Positions 1 through 14,267 of a stretch of 64,000 bases of DNA are shown here, in pieces. The DNA is from Heliocidaris tuberculata. Lineage: Eukaryota; Echinodermata; Echinoidea; Camarodonta; Echinometridae. Below the pieces are notes generated by a model. That model worked only from the letters and a program-made list of their open reading frames with translations, made no database searches and was not told the origin of the DNA. Each line of letters opens with the position of its first letter. Within the stretch, counting starts at the first letter, position 1. The stretch lies in NCBI GenBank assembly GCA_025618425.1, contig CM046848.1, forward strand, positions 23,687,455-23,751,454, in the 5' to 3' direction. Position numbers and translations under genes: made by a program.

Positions 1-151
1 TTATAAAGTCATCTATGATAATAATCTCCGTTCTTCTCTTTGAACTCTTTGATGTGATTCTCCCTCGAATGCTGAGCTCTTTGCCTACAGTCCTCTCGCA
101 ATGTATATGGGTATGCGCACATAATGGGGTACATTTGTGGGTTATGGTAAA

Positions 152-159
152 TGTGCGTG

Positions 160-229
<70 letters not shown>

Positions 230-232
230 CGC
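152..232. repeat. (TG)n/(GC)n microsatellite
   Basis: About 70 bp of alternating TG/GT followed by GCGCGCGC. It is a potential Z-DNA tract. The rest of 1-307 shows no gene. Confidence 0.95.
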
Positions 233-307
233 GCTCGAATTCGTATGTGGTTTGGGAAGTGTATGACGATGTGTATGTTTATACTTCCACCTTGCCTCCA
301 GGAGGCA

Positions 308-1762
308 GGAGGTCGTTTCATCAAAATCAACTCCATGATAGTCATAACTCTTGTCCGCGATCTACGGAGATGTCATGGAGCTGACAAACCGTTTCACAAA
401 GACATGATAAACGACAACTCGATGATATAGATATTAACCGGCTAAAAATCATCTAGTCCGTGTACAATTTTCTTTAAGAGAGAAAAGAATAAAAACTTAT
501 AACAAAAAATAGTTTTTGTCACAATCCATGGCCCATGGGATATATCGTCAATTACCCAAACAGATTTTGAGGCTCAATTTTGCACAAACTGTTCCAAAAT
601 GTAGAAAATGGCAGCACAAATTACTATAAATGATACGAACATCACAAAATGCGTTACTTAAGGCATCTTATATTAATTTTCTTTTTAAATTGAGAAAACT
701 CGAGGTTGCTTTTGCGATGTGCGAAGCTACATTTGTAAGAGGATATTGACAAATTGAAAATATATGTAATATTATTTGTATCTATGCTTTGCTTAAAAAT
801 GGAAAAATACTATTTCTTGTGGTCCCAACAGATTCGACTTTATAGGCAAAGTTAACTGTATGTTGAAAATTTATACATAATAAATTGTCTTCGTGCACAT
901 GGGTCTGTGGTAGACGGATGTTGGGACAAATTATACCCCGTTCTCACTCACTTTTGAAAGTGGTCTTAGTTAGACCGCTCCAGAGGAACGGGTCTTGAGG
1001 AACGGTTTGCTAGCGTTCACACTCCGAGCAGTTTTTCTCGCTCAAACCACTCCACGATTCAAAGTGGCCTTGTTGCTATGGCAGCTCAGTTCAGCGGGTC
1101 AAATTTTTCACGCGGAATACAAACTGATGTACCGTAGCGTGCCTGCCGGCTGCCCGATCGATTGCTTTTGCTTTGTTTTGTGCGCGGAACGTCACTGGCT
1201 CACTTCCGGTTGAAGTACGCTTTCGTTCACATTGCACGTTTAGAGCGGTCCATACCGCTCTTAATAAGACCCGTTCCTCAAGACCACCTCCCCGAGGTGG
1301 TCTTCTGGAGCGGTCCAGAAGACCACTTCCTGGACCACTTTGACCGTTCACACTCACCTAAGAACCGTTCCTGAGGAACGGGTCTTAGATAGACCGCTCC
1401 AAAAATCCACTTTCAAAGTGAGTGAGAACGGGGTCTAATATCAAACGCCATAAGAACATATTGTGCACTTGTACAATATCAAAACTATTCAATAAAGTGA
1501 AGTGCTTGGAGATAACGAAGTAAATTTTCTATAAATTTCCAGTTATTTTTTCGCTGCCGATAGACTATAAAAGTTAACGCTGACCTGTGATGGTGTTCTA
1601 TAAATATATGACAGGTTTGGAGTAGCGACAAGGCACTTGTCAGGGAAGCTGTCGCTGGTCTTGGCAAAGACGGCTTTGCGAAACACTTGGCGAACAAGTT
1701 GGGCAACAGTGTAGTGATGTCGTTGATCTTGTCGTTTTGACGGTTTTGTGAACCGACCCCCT
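308..1762. mobile_element. TIR DNA element, family A copy 1, with a nested MITE
   Basis: The left end GGTCGTTTCATCAAAATCAA matches copy 2 at 18142. The right end TTTTGTGAACCGACCCCCT is its inverted partner. Interior sequence is shared over hundreds of bases (for example ATGACAGGTTTGGAGTA and GACAAGTTG). No transposase frame was recognised, so it is probably non-autonomous. Confidence 0.75.
936..1433. mobile_element. Nested inverted-repeat MITE
   Basis: Ends are CCCCGTTCTCACTCACTTT and AAAGTGAGTGAGAACGGGG. The subterminal AGACCGCTCC and GAACGGGTCTT motifs repeat in both arms. It is absent from the second family A copy, so it arrived later. Confidence 0.8.
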
Positions 1763-2827
1763 GGTGTTGCTCGCTCTCACATTGTTCAATGTCAACATTT
1801 CTCTCATCATATATGATTTTCAATTCCACATTTAAGCACAACAACACACAGATTCTTTGTTTTATACAAACCTTTAATACATTCTTAAAGTCCACATTTC
1901 TATTAACTTTCGTGATATTGGGCAGAAATTCCGTGAACAAAAACAACACCTGAATTAATCATAATAAACTGAAGAAAAAAAGAAAGATCTGGATTTTATT
2001 TGATCAATGCTCATTTTTGACATAGTGTGTCTGCTTGTTTGTCCAATTTACAATTATTTCCACGGCCCAAGAGCTTTTCAGTGCATTCCAAGTGAAATTA
2101 GAGACACATGGCAAACCCTTCAAATTTTCCCCCTGTATTTGGTTTTCCTGATGGAATAAATAAATAAACCAGAAGCATTTTTTTACATGGACTCATCATG
2201 TCGGCCCTTATCTTCCCCAGTGTCATTGACAGGACATAAGAAACTTTGCAGTTCCCAAATAATTAAGCAGAATATTGATTAGCCTCGAGTTTGAACTGAA
2301 CATTTCAAACTTGAGGCTGATTTTGATGATGACCATGTGACATAATAAATGACAACAGGGGTAACTCACTCCCGTAGACAAAACATAGGCTTGTGAGTTT
2401 GGCATCAAAAAGTAAAAAGAAACTGGAATGTTTAATATGATCATGTACAAAAGGAAAGGATTTCATAAAGTCAGGGGCAATGAACTAGTAAAGTTATATG
2501 AGACAACTTTTATTTTCAAATATTAAAAAAAAAAAATCTATTGGCACGAAATAGGAAAATAAAAATCAGGCTAAATACTAGCAGTCGTTCTTGAGAGGCT
2601 TGTGTCTTTAATCTTATGATTTGATTTGATTGCATGAAAGCAGCAATGATTGTAAGTCAATATGTGATCGATGTGTTCCAAGACTTTAGCAGTGATAACT
2701 AACAGAACTTATTCTATTGTGAATGAATTACTAGAAAATCAAGTTCAATCAAAACATCTTTATGAGAATGCTTTGAAGAATATATATTTGCCTTAAAAGA
2801 GGCTACAAGCTCCTTACAAGCATAAAT

Positions 2828-3013
2828 TCACTTCCTTTTGTAAGGGATGTTCATTAAGTTAACAAAATCCACTTCAAAATCCTCTTCCCAATCACTGACG
2901 TAGGGGGTCCGGAATGAATTTTTTTCAGGGTCTGCATGCATGAGCCTCTTGTAAAACGTTTGAAATTTAGGGGGTATGGACTTGAATTTTAGTCGCCCAT
3001 GTGTCCTAGGCAC
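2828..3013 (-). other. Coding-like remnant, possibly L1/Tx1-type LINE
   Basis: A 61-codon frame with PPKFQTFYKRLMHADPEK and TPYVSDWEEDFEVDF. The FYK...WEEDF spacing recalls the post-RT region of L1/Tx1 elements, but the match is weak and no other part is present. Confidence 0.3.
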
Positions 3014-3153
3014 CTGTTAGTATCAAGCCCTGACTAATTTGATCGACAAATTGAATTCTTTAATGTAAGTATGCTGGTTACAACCAAGTGAGATGTCTTT
3101 TATTTCAGTATGCTGGTAGCAACAAAATGATTTGTTTTTTTCTCAATGTATTA

Positions 3154-3330
3154 CAGTGGAACCTCTTTATAACAAACTCCTTGGGACCACAGAAATTACC
3201 TCTTTATGTTGAAAAAATTGTCATATCAGGTCTAGAAAGCAATAGAATATAAAGAAGTGGGACCAACGAAAGTACCTTGTTATAATCAGCATTTGCTATA
3301 AAAGTGTTCTTTTATAATGGGGTTCCACTC
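3154..3330. mobile_element. Mariner-like MITE
   Basis: Ends are CAGTGGAACCTCTTTATAA and TTATAATGGGGTTCCACTC, bounded by TA on both sides, as for the Tc1/mariner superfamily. Confidence 0.7.
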
Positions 3331-4138
3331 TACCACTAGTACGATACAGACATCTTTTTTAGACAGCCTCTTTCCAGTCAGTGATTCGAAAGGAGAATGG
3401 ATTGCTGTGTCCTCATACCCTGAAAGCGTGGGTAGAACCATAGCTAGTACAGGACGGATAGTTGTGACATGCAAACCTGTGAGCTCTCTCAGGTCAATTC
3501 ATGGAGCTCCCAATAGTTCCCTCTAATATAGAGATTGTATGTGGGAGGGATCTAATTCTAGCTATACGAATTGACTTTTGACTGTTTGCCCATGTGCTTG
3601 GCACCGCTATCTCTGCTCTAATAGTTATGGGTTGAATAATGCTTGATGTTCATACATCATCAAGTATTTATCTGCAGATTGCAATTTCAGTTCTAGAAAG
3701 GATATTTTTAGGCAACAAAGGAACAAATCTTACAACAGAGATGAACTTAAAGGGTCAATATGACAATAAATAACATATTTTTGTTCTGAGAACAAAAACT
3801 AACATTTATATTTTGCATTTAACCACAAATCATTTACAGTTTCTTATAACCAGAAATATGTTCAATAAAACCCCTAAAACTTTAAAATTTTATTTCAAAT
3901 ACACAATGTATGTGACCATTAAAATTTGAGTGTTTGGACAATAATGATGTATGGAGTACGATTCTTGCTTAGGATAAATTGGTAATGGAAATTATGCAGA
4001 AAGAACTGGTGTGAATTGGAGAATAGTGGCATCGAATTTGGTGAATAGAAGGCCACTGGGAGACAATGTTTGGTTTTCTGTTCCCCTTTTGTTGTTTATA
4101 AACGTTCTTGTAACATCCAAGGATGGCTTCCCAATTTC

Positions 4139-4204
4139 TTATCTTGCTTCTGTCCCTTTCTTCTGCTTTTCCTTTTCCTGCTTTGCGAGTGCTTTCTCTT
4201 TTGC
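4139..4204 (-). CDS. UCHL5: UCHL5 coding exon 11 (C-terminal tail)
   Basis: Encodes [20 protein letters not shown] plus Arg and a TAA stop at 4141-4139. The acceptor is CGTTACAG. The basic/acidic KEK tail matches the family C-terminus. Intron 10 before it is 3.7 kb. Confidence 0.9.
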   Translation of the reverse strand, partial: AKEKALAKQEKEKQKKGTEAR

Positions 4205-7200
4205 CTGTAACGGAACATAGGGATAAGGTAGAACATAATAAATTTGAAATCTACAGGGCATCAATTATTCCTTTCAAGAAAATCATACACAAGCATTTTT
4301 AAAACAAAAGGCCAAATGTAGGAAAAGTAATGTTAAGTACTGTAACGTCACCAGTCGTGGTGCACCCTTGTAATACAGCGTCATTGCTGCAACGGCCTGT
4401 GTCAACTGCCCTATTCTCTCTGGCTCGAAATGAACAGATGTGATTGGCTCGTAGATGTTATACCCCAAAAAATAAGGAACAATTATGCGCCGTTTCGCTC
4501 GCTACTGATCGCCCAAAGAATGCACTAGGCAAAGTTTGTTTCCAAAGGATTTATCCATGGGGCTTTTTTATGTTCTGCTAATTTTTTGGTAAAACAAAAA
4601 TTCCCACTTTAGCAGACTGAAACAAAATAAATAATATGTACCATATTTTCTGTTTTTGATGAAACAGAGCTTAAAGGGTGACTAAATTAGAGAGAAAAAA
4701 GGTGCTGTTTCCATGTATTTTTGCTTTCAAATCACGAATCTGGCAATTGATTGTCAAAATTATGTCTCATTTTTGCGAAAAAGGGGGGAAAGTAGAGGTT
4801 TTGGGACCGTTCCTTAAAACTCGTGAGCTGATTGGCTAATTGACGTCACACCCCCAAGTGACGTATGAAGAGTAAGAGGCACAAGATCTGCAGGCTGCGG
4901 CAATGTAACATTGTACACACAATGCGGTATTTGACCCCTCTGTTCAACGGACAATTTATGAAAAAGGGAAATTAATCAGTATAGTCTTAGGAGTGAATAA
5001 TCATTATCAATATATTTTCTACAAGATCAGTGAACGCTTTGCCCCAGTATACAGCTCTTGTTTTGTTTTTTAACTTTTCTTTGAACAATGTTCTCATCCA
5101 TCTGAGCTTGCCGAACGATAGTTTTGCATTGGTCTTAAACGCGTACACAGCCGTTTTATGCGTCTGTGCAATGTACTACACATCTTTAGTACGGCAACTA
5201 TGTTCCCCCTCGTACTAAGCGACTGGTGAACGCTTTTGTTTGGTTTGGTTTTACTCGTACACTCGCCTTTTTTTTTCTTCGCTTTACATGTACTATAAGG
5301 TACAAGTACTGACTTAGATTTTGGGCTGAATTCTTAGAGTAACTCAGAGAGATGGATAGTGATCGCGAGTCCGATTTGGAGGACTTTTTTGAGCCAGATA
5401 CGAACTTTGATTTATCAGATGATTTATCGATCCCGAAAGAGAAGAAGTTCAAGTACAGTGGCAAGGGGAATTCAACCATATATGTTTGAACCCGTCGCAG
5501 AAGACGCGCCAGGGCATGGTGAAGCGATCGCGGGGGAAGGGGGCGCGGGTGAAGAAGCTGCTGCAGCTGCTGGAAAAGAAAACTGATCACTGCAAACTGT
5601 ACTCAACTCGCTTGGCCCTTGCCACTCTGCCCGCGTGAGCATACCTTTGCGACCCACAATTTCCGTAGATTTTCATCTTTAGGAAAATGATGTACGTAGG
5701 CTTACATCATCTTTAGGGGTCTTGCTACAGCCCGCAACTATACACCGATTTGGCATTATTGATGAAATTGTGTCCCCGAATCAAATTTATTGTGAGGAAT
5801 TAAACACACGAAAATATGCGATGCAAATGGTCGATGCGGTGAATGTCATGCTCGGCACCGGTCTGGGCCTGCCGGGGCCTAGCGCCTGCGGGCGCGCACG
5901 GTATATAGGTTGGTGGAATATTTTCCCTTACTTCTCGTACGTCACAGATCACGTGATCATGATGTCGCTTCGATGGGTTTTTTTACGGTCGGGGCTTATG
6001 ACTGTGTAAATCAGCAAAAATATACTTTTCAAATGATTATGAAATACGACTGAAAGTATAAAAAAGTGTGTGATAGATATTTTTTGGCTCCTGATGACTC
6101 CTTCCTACGAAAAATGGGCAATTAATTTTCTATTTTAGTCACACTTTAAGTTCCATAAATGTTGGCCAGACAAATTTTTTTGCATGAAAAATACTTTGGA
6201 AATAAAATTGGCTGTCTTGCCAAGAATGCCTATGCTCCAGTCATGACGCGCCATTCCAACAACACACAAATTATGACATATGCAGCCCAACAAGTGCATT
6301 ACACAGTGCGCATGAGCAATCCCGCAAAGACAATGCAATAGCCAGCTAGCTTCCTGCGTATGGTTTTGTAGCGCACCGTGCACTAAATGAATATTTTTAC
6401 AACAGAGTGATTTATCTTAGATTAATCCTTCCTTCGCAATATCATTTGTGAAGGGTGCGGCACCACTGGTGCAATTTGTGGCGACACTGGAGCAGCAGAA
6501 GCCCAGCAGAAGCCCAGCAGAAGCACCGCAGTAGCGTTCGAGCCATGGAAGCAAGATGTAATGTTTTAGGTAGATTTTTATTCACAAGCATTTTTGGCAT
6601 CGAATGGTGGGTGATTCCTCAACAAACATGGTATTTTCTGAAAATTATTAATCTAAAACTGTCAAACCCCTCCATGACTTATGACATTATGGTACATAAG
6701 ATATTACATCAATGACATAGAGAGGAAAAACCTGCAAAATAATTATTGTACCTATTCATGTATATGTACATGTATAGTCCAGAGGACTCTAACATAAAAA
6801 AAGGTTACAAGCATATGCAACACCAAGAATCAAATACACATTTTAAAGCTGCCTTAAACTTTGAACAGTGACATCTTACTGTCATTAATAAATTAAAATC
6901 CGAATTAGAGATCAGTTGCATTTTATTTTAAATTTTAAGTAGCAGCTCACTTGGAAAATAAACATCTTTTTTATTTCAAACTATTTCTCTTGACTTGCAA
7001 ACATAGAAAATTGCCTGCAAGTACATTTTAAGCTTCTACAAGGGAAAATGGTGCATGATGGGTAGGGTTGGGACTAAAATCTGGGTATTCGGGTCGGGCC
7101 TGAGAGCTGCGGGTCCCGGGTCAAAAAACTGGAAACTCGTTTCCCGAAAATACACAGTTTTTAACATGTGGGACTGATCATGAGGAAAGAGTTCTAAAAG

Positions 7201-10200
7201 TGGCTGAAAACCCATGTAATTCGTAATTGTTACAAGTGATATCAGTCATCAATGGCAATTAATCATGAAACACTTACTAAAATCTTCCTTTATGATCTTT
7301 ATTTTCCATCATTTTGGACTTTAACAGTCTGTTTCCACACCAGATTTTATGCTTATGATCTACAGAGCACTACATGTATGTAGCTGAATCACAGTCTTGA
7401 GATTTACAGTGGTCCAGCACCCTCTAAGTTCAAATACCATATAGTTAATTTTTTACTTTTTTCAGAAACCAAATGAGTTAAAACGAACTTTGAATTTAGT
7501 CAAAAACCTGGAATCATTTTGTTGACATTTTAATGACAATTCTTACTCTTAAAAAAATAACTGCAATCAGTCCCATGTGTCTAAAATCATGTCATGTTTT
7601 TTTTTCACGGCTGCAGGAAACCATGAATCATAGACTTTTTGTCCACTTTACATAACTTTCAGGGGTTAAATATTGTTTACTGATTTTCGGGTAACCGGGT
7701 TCCCGCCCGAAAATAAGGTTAGGTACCCGAAAATCAAAATACCCGAAATTCCCACCCCTAAAGATTGGAAAATAAGATGCACAGATGTGAAGTACATGAT
7801 TCTCATTCCTTTAAATCTACGTAAGTTGCAACTAAATTAGAACAGAGTAGCTGGTTTATTTTGGGCTCTTACCTCTTTAACTAAAGGCACTAATTCTCCT
7901 TTGCTTGCCAAAATCTTCAGGAGCTCCATGATGAGGGGAAGGTAGTTGTGCTTTCGTCTTATGTTCTCCACCTGCAACCCAGGAGACAGATATATAATTG
8001 GGTATTGATTTGTTCCTCATCTTTGTTGGATCTTTCTACTTTTCATGATAATTTAAGGAATATATGGGGCATAGCCTTTGGCAAGTCCCTTCCAGACTTC
8101 TTCATAAATTCAGAATACACTTTTGGAGTAGATATCTTGTACATTGCCATTTTTATTAGCACAAAATTTGCATTTTGTGTCAAGCAAATGTTTGGCACTA
8201 CACTGAGTAGTCATATTGCAGAAAAAATCTGTTTCCAAGAAATGTGACTAACTGTGTAAAAAAAAATTCTTTTGATCACAGGAGCCCTTTTGGCATTGAA
8301 GTTGTAAAAGTGTGATTTCCTCACAGTGTTTTCTTTTTAGGAGCTTTCCAGAGCTAAATCCCTCACCACTCCCAAGTATATTTTTTCGCTGGTGACTAAT
8401 TACCTTAAACGATTTGATTTTTCCATTCTCTTCTTCCTGCAGGAGCTGATACCTGCTCAGCTCTGATTGGATGGCATCGACAGACAGAGGCCCTGATTGG
8501 TCAGTATCCATCAGCTCCTCCTGCAGTTGGAAAACACAATAAACATGATTCAACTGACATCCTGGCCATCAGGGTATGTCATGTATTGCAAGTACTGCCA
8601 GCTAGGGATCTTGGCAGCAAGGGATCTCTGCATCAAACCCTCCAGATTGATCTCCAACAGCTGACCTGGGCCCCGTTGCATAAAACTTACCATTAACGGT
8701 AACTTTGCCATCAATGGTAACTCCCATGGAATCCTTGATTTTGATTGGCTGTTGAGTGATGTTACCATGGTAGTTACCATTGATAGCAGAGTTACCATTA
8801 ATGGTAAGTTTTATGCAACGGGGCCCAGGTGAACAAAATAAATGATGGACTTCAAACAGGGATTACTGCATCAAGTATCAAAAATGGAGTACCTCATCAA
8901 GTCTCTAGTAAGCATCCCACAGGAATAATTTGGGAGGACCAAAACTCTATTACTGGTTGTACACTTTGCATCAGAATTACTCTTGCTAGGAGAATTTTGC
9001 TAGGAGAATTTACCCTAGATATTTTCTTTCTGGAATCCCCCATGCTTGGTAAACCATAAGCATCGTGTCTGTTGTGCACAGGCAAGAACTTTATATTGCA
9101 GCTTGCACTCCATGTTTATACAAATAATAATATTAAAGCAGAAGTGTATAAATGGTTCTTGTTAGGATGTTAAACTAACCATAACATGAATCAGTATGTG
9201 CATGCCTTTGACCAGTTCTCCAGAGAGTTGTGAGTGTGCACATGAAGTGCAGTTACCATTAAATCTTTAACATCAGTAATAATTCAAGCAAGTGCTTTCA
9301 ATATTTCAATATTGCCATATTTATAAAATGGAGACTCAAAGGTGTATGGACCATGGACGTCGGAACTGTCATAGACCAAAAAAAAAAAAAAAAGAAGGAA
9401 AAAAGAAAACAGAAATGTTGCATTCAATGGGTTTGATCACTATCAACTGGGAAAGTGCAATACAAAATGAATGCAATTATCAAACTTAAGACTTCATGAT
9501 GGAGACAGAATTCTTTAGATATACCTGGTCTTGTAAAGCCTTGAGTTGTTCCTGTAATCTGCTGATTTCCTTGTTATATATCATTCTCCTATCCGAGATG
9601 AGCGCCATCAGATTAAAGTGGATTTCATTTGCACTGTACCTGCAACAATCCAATGGACAGAGGAAATAGGTAGAGAACATGCACAGCAGAAAAGCAAGTG
9701 GTCCTCTTGTCTTTAATACAATTTGTAGTTTTGTTAAAATTGTAGCCAACTTTAGGCTGCCATTACAGTGGAAACTCGTTATAAAGAGCTCCGATGTAAC
9801 ACGATTCCTGATATAACAGGTAATTTTCATGGTCCCAAGGTCCTTGTTATAGTGAGTTTCCACTGTACACACCTGAGGAAGGTGTATGGACCATGGAGGT
9901 CAGAACTGTCACATGTCAGATGTGTCATAGAACATATTCCTAAAAATTTAAACAATCTTGAAAAACTTGCTGAAAAAAGTAGTTCTTGTGCTTTGGCTGG
10001 CATAATAATCTAACACTGACTCTCCATCCAGACATAAATGATACTTGATAAGAACAAATAAATTGCATTACATTCAGCACTTTAAAGAGAAAGTTCACTT
10101 CTGGGAAAGGTGAATACTAATTTGTGAACTTTCTCATTACTTTTATGTCAGTTTGGAAAAACACAGTAAAAAATGTCACCTGAAAAGGATTGCTTTTCAA

Positions 10201-13200
10201 ATGCCGTCAAATTCGAAATATGACGAGAAACAGCTGAATGGTTCGGGCCGAACGTTCATGCCACATGTGTATGCAGTCCCATATACCCATCGCTGTGTGC
10301 AGTGCATGTGCTTTTCAGCCAGATAGTGTTAATTTCTTATCATTTTGATGATTCCAAAACAGAAAATGTTGTGATACAGATCCATAAAATAAGAAGATGT
10401 AATCATATCAAAAGGCTCCAGACTTCACAGTTAATTACCAAGCTAAGGCCAGTGACATTCTCATACTGCATCAACAACAGTGCCACCTGGGGCTGGGGTT
10501 TGAAGAAGCCAGCAGCCCAGCAAGCGAAAGCTTACCAAAAACAGGTAATTTTTGACAAACTTTGAAAAAAAAAAAAAAGAATTCTCAAAATTACTAAGCT
10601 TTAAGGGGATTTATAGAAATGTTTCTATACTTGGAAACTTTATAACATTCCAAGACTCCTCCATGACTACAGGAATGATTATTTATTTTCTATATCAGAG
10701 ACATTTATGTTTCAATCTTATGTAAACTCTGGGAATGATATACTTACTTCTGTATCCTCTCCTCAATGACAGGTTTCACTGTTTTCAGCCAGTCAGTCTC
10801 ATCTGCTTTTCCTACATCAGAAGGAAGATTTTAAAAAAGAGTTGGACCATTAACACTGAAACAGTCACAGAAATACCTTTTTGGAAGGATCATTATTCCT
10901 AACTACACATTTAGATACGATAATTCAGTCAAAACCTTCATAATAATAATAATAATAATAATACATGTAACTTATATAGCGCCAAATCCACTCTGTGGAG
11001 TGCTCAAGACGCATGTAGAAATTAATTAAGAATTAAACAGAAATGTTTTTACATGATTTTTAAAAGAATCAGAAGTTATACAATTTTTGATGTCTTCAGG
11101 AAGGCTATTCCATAATTTAGGACATGCGTGGGCAAATGATCTTTCCCCCCAAGATTTTGCGACTTTAGGAATCACAAGAGAACTGGAAGTGGATGAGCGC
11201 AAAGATCTTGCTGGGGTGTAATTTTGAATTAAAGAGGTATTGTATTGGGGAGCAGAGCCGTGAACGCAGTGAAAAGTGAGCAACATAGGCGATTCAGAAT
11301 TAATTCTTGCCAACACCAAACCACTCACTACTCCAAGCCCGCTTACCTACATCAACCGGGCCATCTTTTAGTCCATCCAGCTAATACAACCTCCCCTTGA
11401 TAGGAACGTAGCCAATAAAGTTACAGACATCATCATCCTAATTTACAGCTAACTTCATTCGACTACTCTAAGCCCCCTTCCTAGATCTACCATACTGTGA
11501 AAGCCAACTCAGAATCAATTCTCACTTACGTCAAGGCACTACAACCCTCTTACCTAGATCAACTGGGCCATCTTTCAGTCCATCCAGCTCATACAATCTC
11601 CCCTGGATGGGCATGTAGCTAACAAAGTGATACACATCGTCATCCTTGTTGGCTAACCTTGAATCAAATTCAAACATCTGTTGTCTGTGTCAAAACAAAA
11701 TAGGAATTATCATTATCAGGCAAGCTTTTAAAATCTTACATCATAAAATATTTCTTTGTACTACAAATTCTGGTGACAATGGCTATACAGTCAATGCCCT
11801 CCACCAACCAAATTCTTAACTTCAATCCTGAAGCAAACACTATATTTTAACCTAACCCTAACCCTAATCGTAAACCTAACCTAAACCCCAACTGCAACCC
11901 TGACCCCATTTCCTTGATGAAAAATCCTGAAGCAATTGTCGTCACAGCTTATGTAGGAGCACCAAACATTTATATCTAAATGCAAATGTTGAGTATTTGG
12001 CACTAGCTTTAAAATCCTCTGAATACCAGGTAAGATTCTATGTTACACAGACACATAAAGATAGCAATAATAAGAAAACCATGGGGCATTGAATAAACCT
12101 AAAGTACATATTAATGTACCAATGTTGTAAAATACCCAGTAACTGTCAAATCAACTTTGACTGTAAATTGTACACTACAATAATTTGAAGTACATACCTT
12201 GCAAAGCTGTTGTGCACTTGCTTGATAACTTCTGAATTACTAATGGTAAGGCCTTTCATCTGACAAGAAAATACATATATCAATCTTTATAAGGATATAA
12301 AGAAGAGAATGCAATTGATATAAGAAGAACATGATATATCATAAGTGTACCTCCTGATTTGGAATGTTAGAACTTTCACGGTTTTCAGGAAGAATCAAGG
12401 ATAATGAGTACTGTAAAACCAGAAACGATCACAAATTATTCATGACAGCAAATTTTGCAGAGAGAAACTTTCGCAAATTGCAGTAATTTTATGTTGTTTC
12501 AATTATGATTTGCTTATTTTGTGGAATGAAACTTTTGCGAATCTCGACCACTCGTGAAATTCATGAAAGTTTCATGCACGCGAAAATTTCTGGTTTTAAC
12601 AGTACTCACTCCTGTTTTTGAGAAGTGAGTACATTTACTAAAACTTGCCACACATAAAATCAGCAGAATACTAAGCATGAGATAAACCTGGCATGATGGA
12701 AATAAGGAAATGCCTTTCAAAACCGATCAGTCTTGACCGTGTCGAGTTTTCATCATAAAATAGTTGGGTTTTTTATCACCAACCTACATAAGTGAATCAG
12801 TCACAGGCCTTTTGACATCTAGATCATAATACCTCAATATCACATTCAATTTCATTGAATGTCTAACACTACCTTTCCATCCCACGTACACTAGCTTCAG
12901 TGTAATTACCCTATCCACTGACAGTGATACTTGAGGTAAGGGTCATCATTCTACTCACAGTGGGGTCAAATGATGAAGTGAACTCTTTGAATTCCTTGAG
13001 CTGGTTGCCAAGGGAGACATCACTATGCTGACAGTTCATCAGGACACTCAGAATAGCCTGGGTGGCACATGCATTGTTAATAACCTATAAAAATACAATA
13101 ACAGAATGTTTAGACATTGCAATATCATTACTCTCAAGAAGAAAAACTTTGAAAGTAATCAACGATTTTTATTTTCATTTTAAATCTAACTAAAATATGA

Positions 13201-14236
13201 AGTTGCACACACAAGAATAAATACGGTGTCTGTATTTTAAGATCCTAGCTATATGTAGATAAACATGTTTTAAAGATATGGGAATTTAATTTACCTTTAA
13301 GGTGTTCATACAAGTAGTTACACTTCTACATACAACAAATTTTTAAAAAGGATACAAACAAATCAACAATGAGACACAGTGCTAATTTCTGGAAATCTAG
13401 AAATTGGAATCTTTTCTCAAGGGACAGTTGATTAACTGACCCATCAATCATTCATTCATTTTCACTCCGTGTGCTTCAGAAATGGCTGTAGACAATACAA
13501 TAAGTATATCCCCCTACAACGGTAAATGATCAAGCAGTAATTATTCCAATTTTATTCAATAGTTGATGACCACTCTCCCATTTATGAATAAAATAAGTTA
13601 CCTGCTTAGCAAAGAAGATGTCATCTAATCTGCTGTCTTGAACAATCGTTCCTGTAGAATCCATTCCAGGCTGCCACTTGAATAAGAATATCAGACCATG
13701 AACAGGCCTGGAAAACAAAACAAAAACAAGTCATGGGTGTACTATGCTCAAAATTCTGACATTCTAGAAACTACTGAAGTGAATGGACGATTCATTAATG
13801 GATGAATGTATCATCTTGATTCAAAACAGGATTTAGTGAAATAAACATTCATTTTAAATTGTGGAGATTTCCTGAAATTAGGTTGTACTAATTATACCCT
13901 CACTTGAACTTGCACTGACTTTCGATAATTCACCCTAACCTTGATTTGTGTTTGTATATCTTTAAAAACTACTTCAACACATACACTAATTTCAACTAGA
14001 GACATTTTGTAAAGATGAAGACCAATGCTCCTCAGATCAAACCTCATTCGTAAATTACTTCAGTGGCAGTGGCAGTGGCAGATCCACAGTATAAAAAGAA
14101 AATGCACCTCCAATTTGGCCTCCAGGTAGCTAATTTAGACCCCAAAAGCCACCTGAGAATCTGTTGCACTTCTTTTTATTAAGAGTGGATCTAGGCCTAT
14201 ACTTATTTTTACTTGTCAGATAATTTCAGATTACTG

Positions 14237-14267
<31 letters not shown>

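Larger units (their letters stand above)
1763..4138. other. Intergenic/3' flank of UCHL5
   Basis: AT-rich, without a convincing gene. It contains the mariner-like MITE (3154-3330), a weak LINE-like frame (2828-3013) and probably the UCHL5 3' UTR down to about 3870. Confidence 0.6.

Noticed and set aside
1485..1949. 154-codon minus frame
   Set aside because: Lies mostly within TIR element family A; no recognisable protein and no counterpart frame in copy 2.
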